A stretch of DNA of 64,000 bases from Paenibacillus puerhi (lineage in GTDB: Bacteria; Bacillota; Bacilli; Paenibacillales; NBRC-103111): contig NZ_WUWM01000005.1 in assembly GCF_009846885.1 (NCBI RefSeq), positions 1-64,000 on the forward strand. Direction: 5' to 3'. Below are positions 46,267 to 55,802 of this stretch, in pieces. Below the pieces are notes generated by a model that saw only the letters and a program-made list of their open reading frames with translations, was not told the DNA's origin and did no database searches. The translations under genes and the position numbers were made by a program. Every line of letters starts with the position of its first letter. The first letter of the stretch is position 1.

Positions 46267-47180
46267 AGCCTATGCATAGACTAGGGAATAAAGGCAGCGG
46301 ACCACGGCTGGATGTCCAGATGTCTTGGTGGGGGATGAACGGTCTGCAAGGCCGCCTTCAAGAGGAAGGTCCTGACTCGGCGTGGAGCGATGAAGCGAAG
46401 GTACGGCTTATCGCCGAGGCCGGATTCGACGGAATTAACGGATTTATACCGGAGCCCGGGCTCGCTCCCCGCTGGAGAAAGCTGCTGGCCGAGTACGGCC
46501 TTTCGTTCAGTGTCAATGCTTATCCGGCGTCGGCCGCCGACATGGCTGACTATCTGAAGCAAGCGCTAGCCTATGGAAAAGATTCGATTCAGCATATCAA
46601 TGCACAGGTTATGACGCCCTTTCTCACGGGGGACGGGGCCGTCAGGCTGCTCCGGGATATCCGGGAGTTGTCCGTTACAGCGGGGATTCCGATATACGTG
46701 GAGACGCATCGCGGTACGATAACCCAGGATTTGCTGCGCACCGCTGCTTATATAGAGGAGCTAGTTGATCTGCGGCTGACGATCGATTTTTCCCATTATG
46801 TAGTGGCGGGGGAAATGAGAAATCCGTCTTCCGAGGCCGTGGCGCTGCTGCATAAGCTGCTGCGGCATACCGCAGCGATTCATGGGCGCATCTCGAACGG
46901 CGAGCAGGTGCAGGTGGATATCGGCCCGGACGGTATCCATGAGATGGTGCCCCGCTTCCTGGACTGGTGGCGCATCGGAATGAGCCATTGGCGACAAACG
47001 GCGGGGGAGCATGAGGCGTTTCCGTTCGTTTGCGAGCTGGGACCTCCTCCTTATGCGATTACGGCCGACGAATATGCCGGAAGAACGGTCGAAATCGCGG
47101 ACCGGTGGCAGCAGTCCTTGTGGCTTGCGCAGGCGGCCCGGACAATCTGGAGGGAATCCGTAAGCGCGGAAAAGGATTAA
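46263..47180 (+). CDS. TIM-barrel sugar isomerase-like protein
   Basis: This is a protein of about 305 residues with the xylose isomerase-like TIM-barrel pattern: AEAGFDGINGF, VETHRGTITQD with a Glu ligand, LTIDFSHYVVAGE with an Asp, and FVCELGPPPYAI with a C-terminal Glu. The TTG at 46263 overlaps the TGA of the preceding dioxygenase gene (ATTGA), and an ATG follows at 46272. Neither has a clear ribosome binding site, so translation is probably coupled to the dioxygenase. The two proteins are therefore likely to act on the same compound. Reaction unknown. Confidence 0.75.
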   Translation: MKPMHRLGNKGSGPRLDVQMSWWGMNGLQGRLQEEGPDSAWSDEAKVRLIAEAGFDGINGFIPEPGLAPRWRKLLAEYGLSFSVNAYPASAADMADYLKQALAYGKDSIQHINAQVMTPFLTGDGAVRLLRDIRELSVTAGIPIYVETHRGTITQDLLRTAAYIEELVDLRLTIDFSHYVVAGEMRNPSSEAVALLHKLLRHTAAIHGRISNGEQVQVDIGPDGIHEMVPRFLDWWRIGMSHWRQTAGEHEAFPFVCELGPPPYAITADEYAGRTVEIADRWQQSLWLAQAARTIWRESVSAEKD

Positions 47181-47211
47181 GCCTGTACGGACAAGTAGTT
47201 TATGTTATAAT
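47181..47211 (+). promoter_or_regulatory. araR promoter with AraR operator
   Basis: GCCTGTACGGACAAGT (47181-47196) matches the B. subtilis AraR box ATTTGTACGTACAAAT at 11-12 of 16 positions. It covers the -35 region before a consensus TATAAT at 47206-47211. Autorepression by AraR is expected. Confidence 0.72.
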
Positions 47212-47257
47212 AGCTGCACATGAAATGCGCAATGCGCTGTCCGAGGTGTAGCCTAAC

Positions 47258-48430
47258 ATGAACGACAAACAAATGCCGAAATACAGACAGCTGAAACAGG
47301 AGCTGTTGAACAAGCTGAACGCGGGAGAGTGGAAGGCGAGCGATCAGATGCCCTCCGAGCATGACATCGCGAGCCGGTTCGGCATGAGCCGGCAGACGGT
47401 GCGCCAGGCGCTGGGCGAGTTGGAGCAGGAGGGCTGGCTTTATCGTCTGCAGGGGAAGGGCACATTCGTCTCTGCTCCGTCAGCGTCCAAACCGCCCGTA
47501 GCGGTGAAAACGATCGGCATGATGACCACCTATATTTCCGATTATATATTTCCGCATATTGTACGGGGGGCGGAGTCGGTGCTCCGGGACAATGGCTATA
47601 GACTTATGCTGCTCAGTACGGATAATGACAAGGCGAAGGAAAGACAGAATCTGGAGCTGCTGCTCGGCGAGCCGCTAAGCGGGCTCATCATCGAACCGAC
47701 CCGCAGCGCGCAGGGCAATCCGAACCTGGATCTTTATTTGGCTCTGCAGGTGCAGGGCATCCCCTTCGTCATGATCAACGAGCGCTATCCTGAGCTAAAT
47801 TGTCCCTGTCTGCGCCTCGATGACGAGGCCGGTGGGTATCGGGCGGCCGAGCATCTGATCGAGCTCGGTCACCGCTCCATTGCCGGCTTCTTCAAAACCG
47901 ACGACCTGCAGGGGGCCAACCGGCTCAAAGGCTTCCTCCGCGCTTACGCCGACTATGGGCTGGCGCTGCTGCCGGAGTCGGTCACTTGCTATACGACCGA
48001 GGAGAGCGCCGACCGGCCGTATGAGGCCGCGCTAGCCATGCTGGAGAGGGAGGATCGTCCGACCGCACTTGTCACGTACAACGATCAGTTGGCCGTCAGG
48101 CTGCTGGAGGCGGCCAGACAGGCCAAGCTTTCCGTGCCGGACGACCTGTCGATCGTCGGCTTCGACGATTCCTGGCTCGCCACGGCGACGGAGGTCAAGC
48201 TGACGACCCTCACGCATCCGAAGTCCGAGATGGGTCATCAGGCGGCAGCGCTGCTGATGGACTTGATCGAGAACAGGAGCGGCGACGGAGACGCTTCCTT
48301 CAGAGAGGGCCAATCTGAGCCCTTGCCCGTCAAAGAAAGGGGCAGAGAGCGCATCTTTGTACCCGAGCTGATCGTCAGGGAATCGACATCGGCTTTTCGT
48401 GAAAGCGCACATGGAAGCGCGGCTCCTTAG
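47258..48430 (+). CDS. araR: AraR-type arabinose repressor (GntR helix-turn-helix, LacI-like sensor)
   Basis: This is a 390-residue chimeric regulator. Residues 1-72 form a GntR-type winged helix (YRQLKQELLNKLNAGEW, PSEHDIASRFGMSRQTVRQAL). From about 82 a LacI/GalR periplasmic-binding-like domain follows (TIGMMTTYISDYIFPHIVRGAE, GYRAAEHLIELGHRSIAGF, VTYNDQLAVRLLEAA, LSIVGFDD). This architecture is diagnostic of AraR, which releases DNA when it binds L-arabinose. AraR-like boxes lie before araR itself, before araD and before araA. The C-terminus carries an extra charged linker (330-355) compared with the typical core. It is followed by its own terminator. Confidence 0.95.
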   Translation: MNDKQMPKYRQLKQELLNKLNAGEWKASDQMPSEHDIASRFGMSRQTVRQALGELEQEGWLYRLQGKGTFVSAPSASKPPVAVKTIGMMTTYISDYIFPHIVRGAESVLRDNGYRLMLLSTDNDKAKERQNLELLLGEPLSGLIIEPTRSAQGNPNLDLYLALQVQGIPFVMINERYPELNCPCLRLDDEAGGYRAAEHLIELGHRSIAGFFKTDDLQGANRLKGFLRAYADYGLALLPESVTCYTTEESADRPYEAALAMLEREDRPTALVTYNDQLAVRLLEAARQAKLSVPDDLSIVGFDDSWLATATEVKLTTLTHPKSEMGHQAAALLMDLIENRSGDGDASFREGQSEPLPVKERGRERIFVPELIVRESTSAFRESAHGSAAP

Positions 48431-48500
48431 CAGGCCTGGCATGCTCCCGGCCCGGGAGCGGAGCGGCCTATAACCGCGCGAGGTAACCGCGCGATTCGTC

Positions 48501-48531
48501 AAGACCGTCTGGGTTTTTCCCTGACGGTCTT
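48501..48531 (+). terminator. Terminator after araR
   Basis: A stem AAGACCGTC/GACGGTCTT (48501-48509 with 48523-48531), extended by GGG/CCC across one mismatch, closes on a TTTTT loop. The downstream T tract is short. Confidence 0.72.
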
Positions 48532-48672
48532 TGGTATATTCTCCGGCAATCAAGCTGTGCCGATCCCAGGAGCTGCGTAAGAATTTTCCTGAAGGGGTGC
48601 TTTTTAGGTGAGAATCATGTAAGATATAAACGAAATTGTATGAAATTAACTTACAGACGGAGGATGAGAAAC

Positions 48673-49995
48673 GTGAAAAAAATGTTCAGCGGCTTTATAT
48701 TGGCTCTGGCCGCGTCCCTGCTCGTATCGGCTATGGCCGCTGCTGCCGGGGGCAAGGAAGAGGCCATCCAAGTAACCGTGGACGGGAAAAAGGTGGAATT
48801 CCCGGACGCCAAGCCGTTTAAGGACGAGGTGGGAAGAATTCAGGTCCCCATCCGGTTCATCGGAGAGGCTCTTGGAGCCGAGGTCACTTGGGAGGAAGCT
48901 ACCGAAACCGCATCGTTTCGGCTGTCAGGAAGTTCCTCAACCTTTACGGTAGGAAAGACAAGCTATCAGGCGGGGGGACAGCTCCTGGAGATGGATACGA
49001 CGGCTCAGCGAGTGGAAGGTCGCGTTTACGCTCCGGCACGCTTTGTAGCGGAAAGCCTGGGAGCGAAAGTGGATTGGGATGCGCAGTCCCAAACGGTTCT
49101 GGTTACAGGCTCAGGCCAAGCCGTTCCTTCCGACTTGCCTCCCTTCAAGCCGGCCGTCAGTTCGTCCCTCAAGGTAACGGAGCGCGCGGCCTCTAACATA
49201 GAAATTCAAGCTGAGGTCGATTTATCGGCTGCCGATGCGGCGGCGCAGAAGGATGAGCTGGGCGATTTGCTTGGTCAGCGCTTCTCCGCTAGCAATGCCG
49301 AGTTCGTGCTCAGCTATGTCGTGCCGGATACGTCCAAAACAAGCACGATGTACCTGACCGCTCAGCCGAAGGATGCCGAGATCAAGCAGGTTATCGAGGT
49401 ACGCGCGCTGGACAAGGACAAATCACGCTTCTTGGTATTGGTTTATCAAGCGGGTCTTGCTCTCGATGACATCAAGAAATCGGATTCTTCGACGTCTACG
49501 GCTTCTACGCCTGCGACTGGAGCTAAGCAGGTGACAGGGCCAGCGGACGGCCAGCCGTTGAAGCTGGCGGCCGGTTATTCGGAGACAGCCGTCAAGGCGG
49601 AGCTGAAAGCATACGCCGTCAAGCTGATCAACATCCACGGGATTTATCAAACGGATCAGGATGCCGCAGCGGCGGAGTTTAACAAGTTTGTGGACCTTCA
49701 TCTGACAAAGGACTCCGAGCTGGCCGATGCGAACCAGGTCAAGCGCAGCTACATCCATCGGATGGTCGGGGTCGAATATGGCTGGAGCGATCAGGCATTT
49801 GTGGACTATGGCAAAGAACTTAAAGCCGTATCGGCCGATACCGAGCTTGACTTTACCTCCTTCCCATCCGAGGATTCCGCGACCTTCGATTACCGGTACA
49901 CTACGATCATTGAGGGTTCGGATGTTTCGGTAGGGGTCCAGTTCCAATTCAGTAAGGTGAACGGCGAGTATGTGCTAACAGCCATTTATATGTAA
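48673..49995 (+). CDS. Exported stalk-domain protein (copper amine oxidase N-terminal-like)
   Basis: This is a 440-residue exported protein. GTG 48673 is used because GGAGG (48659-48663) is 9 bases away and it opens the signal peptide MKKMFSGFILALAASLLVSA. Residues of about 28-155 hold two stalk modules of the copper amine oxidase N-terminal-like family (VPIRFIGEALGAEVTWEEAT and APARFVAESLGAKVDWDAQ), common on Paenibacillus cell-surface proteins. The C-terminal 280 residues match no family I recognise. A Ser/Thr-rich linker occurs near 275-285. No enzyme motif is visible. It stands alone between terminators and is probably unrelated in function to the ara genes. Confidence 0.85.
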   Translation: MKKMFSGFILALAASLLVSAMAAAAGGKEEAIQVTVDGKKVEFPDAKPFKDEVGRIQVPIRFIGEALGAEVTWEEATETASFRLSGSSSTFTVGKTSYQAGGQLLEMDTTAQRVEGRVYAPARFVAESLGAKVDWDAQSQTVLVTGSGQAVPSDLPPFKPAVSSSLKVTERAASNIEIQAEVDLSAADAAAQKDELGDLLGQRFSASNAEFVLSYVVPDTSKTSTMYLTAQPKDAEIKQVIEVRALDKDKSRFLVLVYQAGLALDDIKKSDSSTSTASTPATGAKQVTGPADGQPLKLAAGYSETAVKAELKAYAVKLINIHGIYQTDQDAAAAEFNKFVDLHLTKDSELADANQVKRSYIHRMVGVEYGWSDQAFVDYGKELKAVSADTELDFTSFPSEDSATFDYRYTTIIEGSDVSVGVQFQFSKVNGEYVLTAIYM

Positions 49996-50000
49996 GGAAC

Positions 50001-50030
50001 AGACGGGCAGCTGATGCGCCCGTCTTTTTT
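50001..50030 (+). terminator. Terminator after the stalk-domain gene
   Basis: An 8-bp stem AGACGGGC/GCCCGTCT (50001-50008 with 50018-50025) is followed by TTTTT. Confidence 0.9.
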
Positions 50031-50035
50031 GCATC

Positions 50036-50064
50036 TATACAACTTGTACGTACAAGTGTATAAT
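50036..50064 (+). promoter_or_regulatory. ara operon promoter with AraR operator filling the spacer
   Basis: The perfect palindrome ACTTGTACGTACAAGT (50042-50057) matches the AraR box at 14 of 16 positions. It occupies the spacer between TATACA (50036-50041) and TATAAT (50059-50064). Repressor binding would exclude RNA polymerase completely. Confidence 0.9.
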
Positions 50065-50072
50065 GGGGGTGA

Positions 50073-50086
50073 TTAAAGCGCAGACA
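50073..50086 (+). promoter_or_regulatory. Possible weak cre site at the ara transcription start
   Basis: TTAAAGCGCAGACA fits the cre consensus at 12 of 14 positions and lies just after the predicted start of transcription. The match is imperfect, so CcpA control is only a possibility. Confidence 0.3.
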
Positions 50087-50101
50087 AGGGAGCTGATGAG
50101 T

Positions 50102-50791
50102 GTGCTGGAGCACTTGAAGCAAGAAGTGTGGGAAGCCAATATGGATTTGCCCAAATATAAGATGGTGACGTTTACTTGGGGAAATGTCAGCGGTATCGAC
50201 CGGGAGCAGGGGCTTGTCGTCATCAAGCCGAGCGGCGTTCCTTATGAGGAAATGAAGCCGGAGCATATGGTCGTGGTGGACCTGGACGGCAACGTCGTGG
50301 AAGGAAGCCTGAAGCCGTCCTCGGATACGCCGACGCATCTGGTGCTGTACCGCGCGTTTGCCGGGTTGGGCGGCATCGTGCATACACATTCACCCTGGGC
50401 GACGGCTTGGGCGCAGGCGGGCAAAGGAGTTCCGGCACTGGGCACGACGCATGCCGATTATTTCTACGGCGAGGTGCCCTGCACGCGGCCCATGACGGAG
50501 GCGGAGATTCAGGGGGCATACGAGCTGGAGACCGGCAATGTCATTGTCGAAACCTTTGCAGGTCTTGACCCGCTTCGCATTCCTGGCGTGCTGGTGTACT
50601 GTCATGCTCCCTTCACATGGGGCAAGGATGCGCACCAGGCGGTACACAACGCGGTTGTGCTGGAGGAAGTGGCGAAGATCGCTTCGCGCACGCTGGCGCT
50701 TAATCCGCACGCGGAGCCGATGGATCAGCGGCTGCTGGACCGGCACTTTCTGCGCAAGCATGGAGCGAATGCTTACTACGGACAAGGCTGA
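50102..50791 (+). CDS. araD: L-ribulose-5-phosphate 4-epimerase
   Basis: This is a 229-residue class II aldolase-fold enzyme that converts L-ribulose 5-phosphate to D-xylulose 5-phosphate. The zinc-binding His pair is in [16 protein letters not shown], phosphate-binding residues are in [11 protein letters not shown] and KPSGVPYE, and the C-terminal part holds DRHFLRKHG. The start is GTG 50102: AAGGGAG is 9 bases upstream, and VLEHLKQEV aligns with the N-terminus of Bacillus AraD, also 229 residues. The ATG at 50063 lies inside the -10 box and cannot be used; ATG 50096 is too close to the ribosome binding site. It is first gene of araDBAM, under AraR. Confidence 0.95.
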   Translation: MLEHLKQEVWEANMDLPKYKMVTFTWGNVSGIDREQGLVVIKPSGVPYEEMKPEHMVVVDLDGNVVEGSLKPSSDTPTHLVLYRAFAGLGGIVHTHSPWATAWAQAGKGVPALGTTHADYFYGEVPCTRPMTEAEIQGAYELETGNVIVETFAGLDPLRIPGVLVYCHAPFTWGKDAHQAVHNAVVLEEVAKIASRTLALNPHAEPMDQRLLDRHFLRKHGANAYYGQG

Positions 50792-50830
50792 TCGTCAGCT
50801 GACAAGCGAATAAAAGAGGAGGAACGCAGA

Positions 50831-52504
50831 ATGGGGAAAAAGTATGCTATCGGCGTCGATTACGGGACGCAATCCGGCCGCGCCGTGCTGGTCGATCTGG
50901 CTGACGGTACGGAGGTGGCGGACCATGTGACGCCTTATCCGCATGGCGTGATCGATGAGGAGCTGCCGGGCGGCGGCATCAAGCTGGAGCCCGACTGGGC
51001 GCTTCAGCATCCGTCCGACTATATGGACGTGCTTCGCTTGTCCGTACCGGCTGTGCTGGCCGCGTCCGGCGTACGACCCGAGGATGTCGTAGGAGTCGGC
51101 ATAGACTTTACGGCCTGCACGATGCTGCCGGTTGACGCGGCTGGCGAACCGCTATGTCTGCTGCCGGCTTATCGCGACAATCCGCATAGCTGGGTAAAGC
51201 TGTGGAAGCATCACGCAGCCCAGGATGAGGCCAATCTGATCAATGAGACGGCAGCGCGGCGCGAGGAGCGCTGGCTGCCCCGCTACGGCGGCAAAATATC
51301 GTCGGAGTGGATGATGGCGAAGGCTTGGCAGATCGCCAATGAAGCGCCGGAGCTCTATGATGCTGCCGATCTGCTTCTGGAGGCGACCGACTGGGTGATC
51401 TTCCGGATGACCGGCCAAGTAACGCGCAACAGCTGTACGGCCGGCTACAAGTCCATCTGGCACAAGCAGGACGGATACCCGGAAGCGGCGTTTTTCCGTG
51501 CGCTTGATCCGCGTCTGGAGACGCTCACGACGACCAAGCTGCGCGGCGATATCGTGCCGCTCGGCACCAAAGCCGGAGGCTTGACGGACGAGATGGCGGC
51601 CCTGACCGGCCTGCTTCCCGGAACGGCCGTCGCTGTCGGCAATGTCGATGCTCATGCCGCCGTCCCGGCCGTCGGCGTCGTAACGCCCGGCAAGCTGGTG
51701 ATGGCGATGGGCACCTCGATCTGCCATATGCTGCTCGGGACGGAAGAGAAGCAGGTCGAAGGCATGTGCGGCGTCGTGGAGGACGGCATCATTCCGGGGT
51801 ATTACGGCTATGAGGCCGGACAATCGGCCGTCGGCGATATTTTCGAGTGGTATGTGGAGGAAGCGGTGCCCGGCTATGTGAAGGATGCCGCTGCCCAGGA
51901 AGGCACGAGCGTGCATGAATGGCTGGAGCGCAGAGCATCTGGCTACAAGCCGGGGCAAACGGGTCTGCTGGCGCTGGACTGGTGGAACGGCAACCGCTCC
52001 GTGCTCGTGGACACCGACCTGACCGGCCTGCTGGTCGGCTGCACGCTGCTGACCAAGCCTGAAGAAATTTACCGCACGCTGCTCGAAGCTACCGCTTTCG
52101 GCACCCGGGTTATCGTGGACGCCTTCCATACGAATGGCGTACCGGTAGAGGAGCTGTATGCTTGCGGAGGCCTGCCGCAGAAGAACCGACTGCTGATGCA
52201 GATCTACGCCGATGTGACCAATCGCGAGATCAAGGTAGCCGCATCCAAGCAGACGCCGGCACTCGGGGCGGCGATGTTCGGCGCCGTGGCGGCGGGCAAG
52301 GAGCGGGGCGGCTATGATTCGATCGTGGAAGCGGCGGAGCTTATGGGCCGGGTACGGGAGGAATCGTTCAAGCCGATTCCGGAGAACGTCGCCGTTTACG
52401 AGAAGCTTTATCAGGAGTACCTGAAGCTCCATGATTATTTCGGACGGGGCGGCAACGATGTCATGAAGCGCCTGAAGGCGCTGAAGGAAGACGCACTGGC
52501 TTAG
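50831..52504 (+). CDS. araB: Ribulokinase
   Basis: This is a 557-residue FGGY-family carbohydrate kinase that phosphorylates L-ribulose at O5. Markers are the N-terminal phosphate loop [17 protein letters not shown], the substrate region [13 protein letters not shown], the catalytic Asp in [14 protein letters not shown] and the C-terminal AraB-specific [20 protein letters not shown]. The length is typical of AraB (about 560). A very good ribosome binding site AGAGGAGG precedes the ATG. It follows araD by 39 bases in the same operon. Confidence 0.96.
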   Translation: MGKKYAIGVDYGTQSGRAVLVDLADGTEVADHVTPYPHGVIDEELPGGGIKLEPDWALQHPSDYMDVLRLSVPAVLAASGVRPEDVVGVGIDFTACTMLPVDAAGEPLCLLPAYRDNPHSWVKLWKHHAAQDEANLINETAARREERWLPRYGGKISSEWMMAKAWQIANEAPELYDAADLLLEATDWVIFRMTGQVTRNSCTAGYKSIWHKQDGYPEAAFFRALDPRLETLTTTKLRGDIVPLGTKAGGLTDEMAALTGLLPGTAVAVGNVDAHAAVPAVGVVTPGKLVMAMGTSICHMLLGTEEKQVEGMCGVVEDGIIPGYYGYEAGQSAVGDIFEWYVEEAVPGYVKDAAAQEGTSVHEWLERRASGYKPGQTGLLALDWWNGNRSVLVDTDLTGLLVGCTLLTKPEEIYRTLLEATAFGTRVIVDAFHTNGVPVEELYACGGLPQKNRLLMQIYADVTNREIKVAASKQTPALGAAMFGAVAAGKERGGYDSIVEAAELMGRVREESFKPIPENVAVYEKLYQEYLKLHDYFGRGGNDVMKRLKALKEDALA

Positions 52505-52589
52505 AGCGAGGCGAGCCGTGACGTCGCTGTCATGGTCGCAGGCGTTAAGCAAAGAAACGGATTAAACCATATAAGGCTGCTCTGCGACT

Positions 52590-52601
52590 ATGTACGTACA
52601 T
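52590..52601 (+). promoter_or_regulatory. AraR-like operator before araA
   Basis: The palindrome ATGTACGTACAT (52590-52601) contains the invariant centre TGTACGTACA of AraR boxes. It lies 38 bases before the araA start, in a 134-base gap after araB. It may act on an internal promoter, for which only a weak -10 (TATAAG near 52571) is seen, or as a roadblock to transcription from araD. Confidence 0.65.
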
Positions 52602-52638
52602 GGGCCAGACTGCGGACCTTCAGAGGAGGAATATGTTT

Positions 52639-54135
52639 ATGCTAACGATTAAACCTTATCAATTCTGGTTTGTAACGGGCAGTCAACACTTGTACGGACC
52701 GGAGACGCTCGAGCAGGTCAACGAGCACTCCCGCACCATCACGGAGGGGCTGAATGCGGATAAGTCCGTTTCGTTCGAGCTCGTGTTCAAGCCCGTCGTG
52801 GTCACGCCGGATGCGATCCGAAAGCTGATTCTGGAGGCCAATGCGGATGAGTCCTGCGCGGGCATCATCACGTGGATGCACACCTTCTCGCCGTCGAAGA
52901 TGTGGATCGCCGGACTGTCTCAGCTGCAAAAGCCGCTGCTGCATTTCGCGACCCAGTACAATCGCGACATTCCGTGGGACTCGATCGATATGGACTTCAT
53001 GAACCTGAATCAGGCGGCGCACGGCGACCGCGAGCATGGCTTTATCGGGGCACGTATGGGCATTTCGCGCAAGGTCGTTGTCGGTTATTGGGAAGATGCC
53101 GATGTCCGTTCGCGTATCGGCGCCTGGATGAGAACGGCCGTTGCTTTTGCGGAGAGCCGCGCGCTGAAGGTAGCCAGATTCGGCGACAATATGCGTGAGG
53201 TAGCCGTCACGGAAGGGGATAAGGTCGAAGCTCAGATCAAATTCGGCTGGTCGGTAAACGGCTATGGCGTCGGAGATCTGGTCGAGCGCGTCAACGGAGT
53301 GACGGAAGAAGCGCTCGATCGCTTGATGGAGGAGTACGCGGAGCAGTATGATATACCTGAAGAGAACGACGGGAACGGTGCTGCGCTTGAAGCGATCCGC
53401 TATCAGGCCCGCCTGGAGCTTGGCCTCAAGTCGTTCCTGGAGGAAGGCGGCTTTACGGCATTCACCACCACGTTCGAGGATCTTCACGGGCTCAAGCAGC
53501 TTCCGGGTCTAGCCGTGCAGCGTCTGATGGAGCAGGGCTACGGCTTCGGCGGGGAAGGAGACTGGAAGACGGCTGCGCTCGTCCGTTTGATGAAAATTAT
53601 CGCGGGCAATGTCGGAACCTCGTTCATGGAAGATTATACGTACCATCTCGACCCGGCGAATGAGCTGGTGCTCGGTTCTCATATGCTGGAGGTATGTCCA
53701 ACCATCGCCGCCAACCGTCCGAAGCTTGAGGTGCACCCGCTCGGGATCGGGGGCAAGGAAGATCCGGCTCGTATGGTATTCGACGGCCGATCGGGCAAAG
53801 CGCTGAACGCCTCGATCGTCGACCTCGGTCACCGCTTCCGCCTGCTGGTCAATGAGGTTGTCGCCGTACAGCCGCAGGAGGCAATGCCGAAGCTGCCGGT
53901 AGCGCGCGTGCTGTGGAAGGTGGAGCCATCGCTCAAGGATGGCGTCGAAGCATGGATTTTGGCGGGTGGCGCCCATCATACCGGATTTTCTTACGAGGTG
54001 ACGACGGAGCAGCTGGTTGATTTTGCCGAAATGTTCGGGATTGAATGCGTCGTTATCGACGAACAAACAACAACCCGGGCATTCCGCAATGAGCTTCGTC
54101 TCAATGACATGGCATGGCGGCTGGGCAGAGGCTGA
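52639..54135 (+). CDS. araA: L-arabinose isomerase
   Basis: This is a 498-residue enzyme that converts L-arabinose to L-ribulose with a divalent metal. Family signatures are [19 protein letters not shown] at the N-terminus, the [21 protein letters not shown] segment, [15 protein letters not shown] carrying the first metal Glu, [15 protein letters not shown] near the second, and SHMLEVCP plus GAHHTGFS carrying His ligands. ATG 52639 is favoured: AGAGGAGG (52622-52629) is 9 bases away, against 3 for the ATG at 52633. An ATG at 52600 lies within the AraR operator and is not a start. Confidence 0.96.
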   Translation: MLTIKPYQFWFVTGSQHLYGPETLEQVNEHSRTITEGLNADKSVSFELVFKPVVVTPDAIRKLILEANADESCAGIITWMHTFSPSKMWIAGLSQLQKPLLHFATQYNRDIPWDSIDMDFMNLNQAAHGDREHGFIGARMGISRKVVVGYWEDADVRSRIGAWMRTAVAFAESRALKVARFGDNMREVAVTEGDKVEAQIKFGWSVNGYGVGDLVERVNGVTEEALDRLMEEYAEQYDIPEENDGNGAALEAIRYQARLELGLKSFLEEGGFTAFTTTFEDLHGLKQLPGLAVQRLMEQGYGFGGEGDWKTAALVRLMKIIAGNVGTSFMEDYTYHLDPANELVLGSHMLEVCPTIAANRPKLEVHPLGIGGKEDPARMVFDGRSGKALNASIVDLGHRFRLLVNEVVAVQPQEAMPKLPVARVLWKVEPSLKDGVEAWILAGGAHHTGFSYEVTTEQLVDFAEMFGIECVVIDEQTTTRAFRNELRLNDMAWRLGRG

Positions 54136-54244
54136 TGGCGGCTCTAGCGAAAGCGGAAGGCTGAGGAAACCCTTGTGCCCGGCATGACCGGTTCAGAGCG
54201 TAGCGGATGTGGACAAAGCAACGATAACGAAAGGACGGGTAACT

Positions 54245-55402
54245 ATGGGCACAAGACTTAACGATATCATGGCCAGGCTGCAAGCTGAGGAAGGGACGGA
54301 TTCCGCCTTACGGTTTCCGGATCCGATTGTCATAGAAGCGGGCGCTATCGGGCGCGTAAGCGGATTTGTTCAGGAGCGCGGCTATGCGAGATTATCTGTG
54401 GTGGCCGACGAAAACACGTATAAGGCTGCCGGCCGCACCTTGGCAGACAGCTTGGCGGGCAGCGCGGCAGCTGTGGCCGTGACCTTGGTGCATCCCAATG
54501 CCCTGGGCGATGTGGTAGCCGACGAGGCTTCTGTCCTTCAGGTGCTGCTTGATGTGCAAAAGAATAACAGCGCGGCCGTGATCGCCGTAGGAGCGGGAAC
54601 GCTCCATGACGTGGCCCGTTACGCGGCTTTTACCGCAGGCATTCCTTTTATCTCGGTGCCGACCGCGCCCTCTGTCGACGGCTTTACGTCCAAGGGGGCG
54701 CCGCTCCTGATCCGTGGGGATAAGATTACGGTGGCGGCGATCGGTCCGGAGGCGATTTTCGCCGACCTGGCTATATTGCGGCTTGCTCCTGCGCCGATGG
54801 CGGCCGCCGGCTTCGGCGATATGCTGGGCAAATTCACTTCGCTGTTTGACTGGAAATTCGGGCGACTGACAGCGGGTGAGCCTTATCGCTCCGAAGTGGC
54901 GGCGGTTACGGAGGAAGCGCTGCTGGACTGCGTCCGTCATGCCGAGGCTATCGGCAGTCGGACGGAAGAGGGGCTTCGCGTGCTGATCGAGGCTCTGATC
55001 GCCTCGGGCCTGGCGATGCTAGCGCTTGGGCAATCCCATCCGGCCTCCGGCGCGGAGCATCATCTCTCCCATTATTGGGAGATGGCCTATATCCGGACCG
55101 GCCTCCGGCAGCTGCTGCACGGAGCCAAGGTCGGCGTCGCCTGCGCGGAAATTTCCGCATACTACCACCAGCTGTGGCGCGAAGGGGCATTCGCCGACCG
55201 GCCGTGGCAGGAGGAGGTCGGCCGCGAGCTGGCCGCCGTCCCTGATGAGGCCGAGCTGCGCGGACTGCTCCGTACGGTCGGGGGGCCGTCTACGCTCGAA
55301 GAGCTGGGCGTTGACAGCGAGCTGTTCGCGCGAAGCATGCGCGAAGCGCACCGCGTCCGGCTGAACCGCTGGACGCTGCTGCGGGCCGTCAACGAGGACT
55401 GA
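54245..55402 (+). CDS. araM: sn-Glycerol-1-phosphate dehydrogenase, AraM type
   Basis: This is a 385-residue member of the iron-containing alcohol dehydrogenase/glycerol dehydrogenase superfamily. Visible markers are the nucleotide-binding VIAVGAGTLHDVARYAA, SVPTAPSVDGFTSKGAPL, and the metal-binding Asp and His residues in AAAGFGDMLGKFTSLFDWK and GAEHHLSHYWEM. AraM makes sn-glycerol 1-phosphate for archaeal-type glyceryl ethers in Bacillus. It is encoded in the ara operon there as here, although it is not needed for arabinose use. ATG 54245 has AAAGGA about 9 bases upstream; the frame extends to 54209 without a ribosome binding site. Confidence 0.93.
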   Translation: MGTRLNDIMARLQAEEGTDSALRFPDPIVIEAGAIGRVSGFVQERGYARLSVVADENTYKAAGRTLADSLAGSAAAVAVTLVHPNALGDVVADEASVLQVLLDVQKNNSAAVIAVGAGTLHDVARYAAFTAGIPFISVPTAPSVDGFTSKGAPLLIRGDKITVAAIGPEAIFADLAILRLAPAPMAAAGFGDMLGKFTSLFDWKFGRLTAGEPYRSEVAAVTEEALLDCVRHAEAIGSRTEEGLRVLIEALIASGLAMLALGQSHPASGAEHHLSHYWEMAYIRTGLRQLLHGAKVGVACAEISAYYHQLWREGAFADRPWQEEVGRELAAVPDEAELRGLLRTVGGPSTLEELGVDSELFARSMREAHRVRLNRWTLLRAVNED

Positions 55403-55461
55403 CGCGCCCTGGTTTATAGCAACGCGTCGGAGGTCGGCCGTCACTCTCCTCCTGATCGCGA

Positions 55462-55519
55462 ACCAAAAAGCCTTCAATGCTCATGGACCACTAGGTCAAG
55501 GAGCTTGAAGGCTTTTGGT
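55462..55519 (+). terminator. Terminator after araM
   Basis: A long stem (55462-55477 with 55505-55519, one bulged A) carries A-rich and T-rich flanks on its two arms, so it can act in both directions. An inner GCTC/GAGC pair extends it. Confidence 0.85.
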
Positions 55520-55625
55520 CGTTTGCGGCCGGCTTCTCGCGTGTACCCTTCGGCACAGCTTCCGCCTTTGCGCTCTGCTGGAATTACTTGCTAAAGCGGC
55601 GGCTATCCCTGAGGTATGTACAGGC

Positions 55626-55802
55626 TTAGTCGCTAATTCCGCATTTTTTGGCCAAGGTCGGCCACTGGGCGACGAAAAGCTCCTGCCAACGGTCTTCGGG
55701 TAAAATGCTCAACCAGTTCGCAATCTGGTTCAAGCCCATTTCATCCAGCACCTGAATGGCATAGTCCTTTCCGCCGCGCACTTCCAATTGTTTCATTGCC
55801 AT
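55626..55802 (-). CDS. Small hypothetical protein downstream of the AraC receptor gene
   Basis: This is a 58-residue protein (MAMKQLEVRGGKDYAIQ to LAKKCGISD) on the same strand as the large regulator and about 95 bases after its stop. The frame is open further to a TTG at 55838 (70 residues), but only the ATG at 55802 has a purine-rich GGGAG upstream. Its codon choice is like that of the neighbours, and the composition (Trp, acidic and hydrophobic alternation) looks like a small folded helical protein. No family is recognised. It could be co-transcribed with the regulator. Confidence 0.5.
   Translation of the reverse strand: MAMKQLEVRGGKDYAIQVLDEMGLNQIANWLSILPEDRWQELFVAQWPTLAKKCGISD

Noticed and set aside
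48462..48495. Direct repeat TAACCGCGCGA around the end of araR as an operator
   Set aside because: The two copies lie after the araR stop and before its terminator, with no promoter next to them. A regulatory role is not supported.
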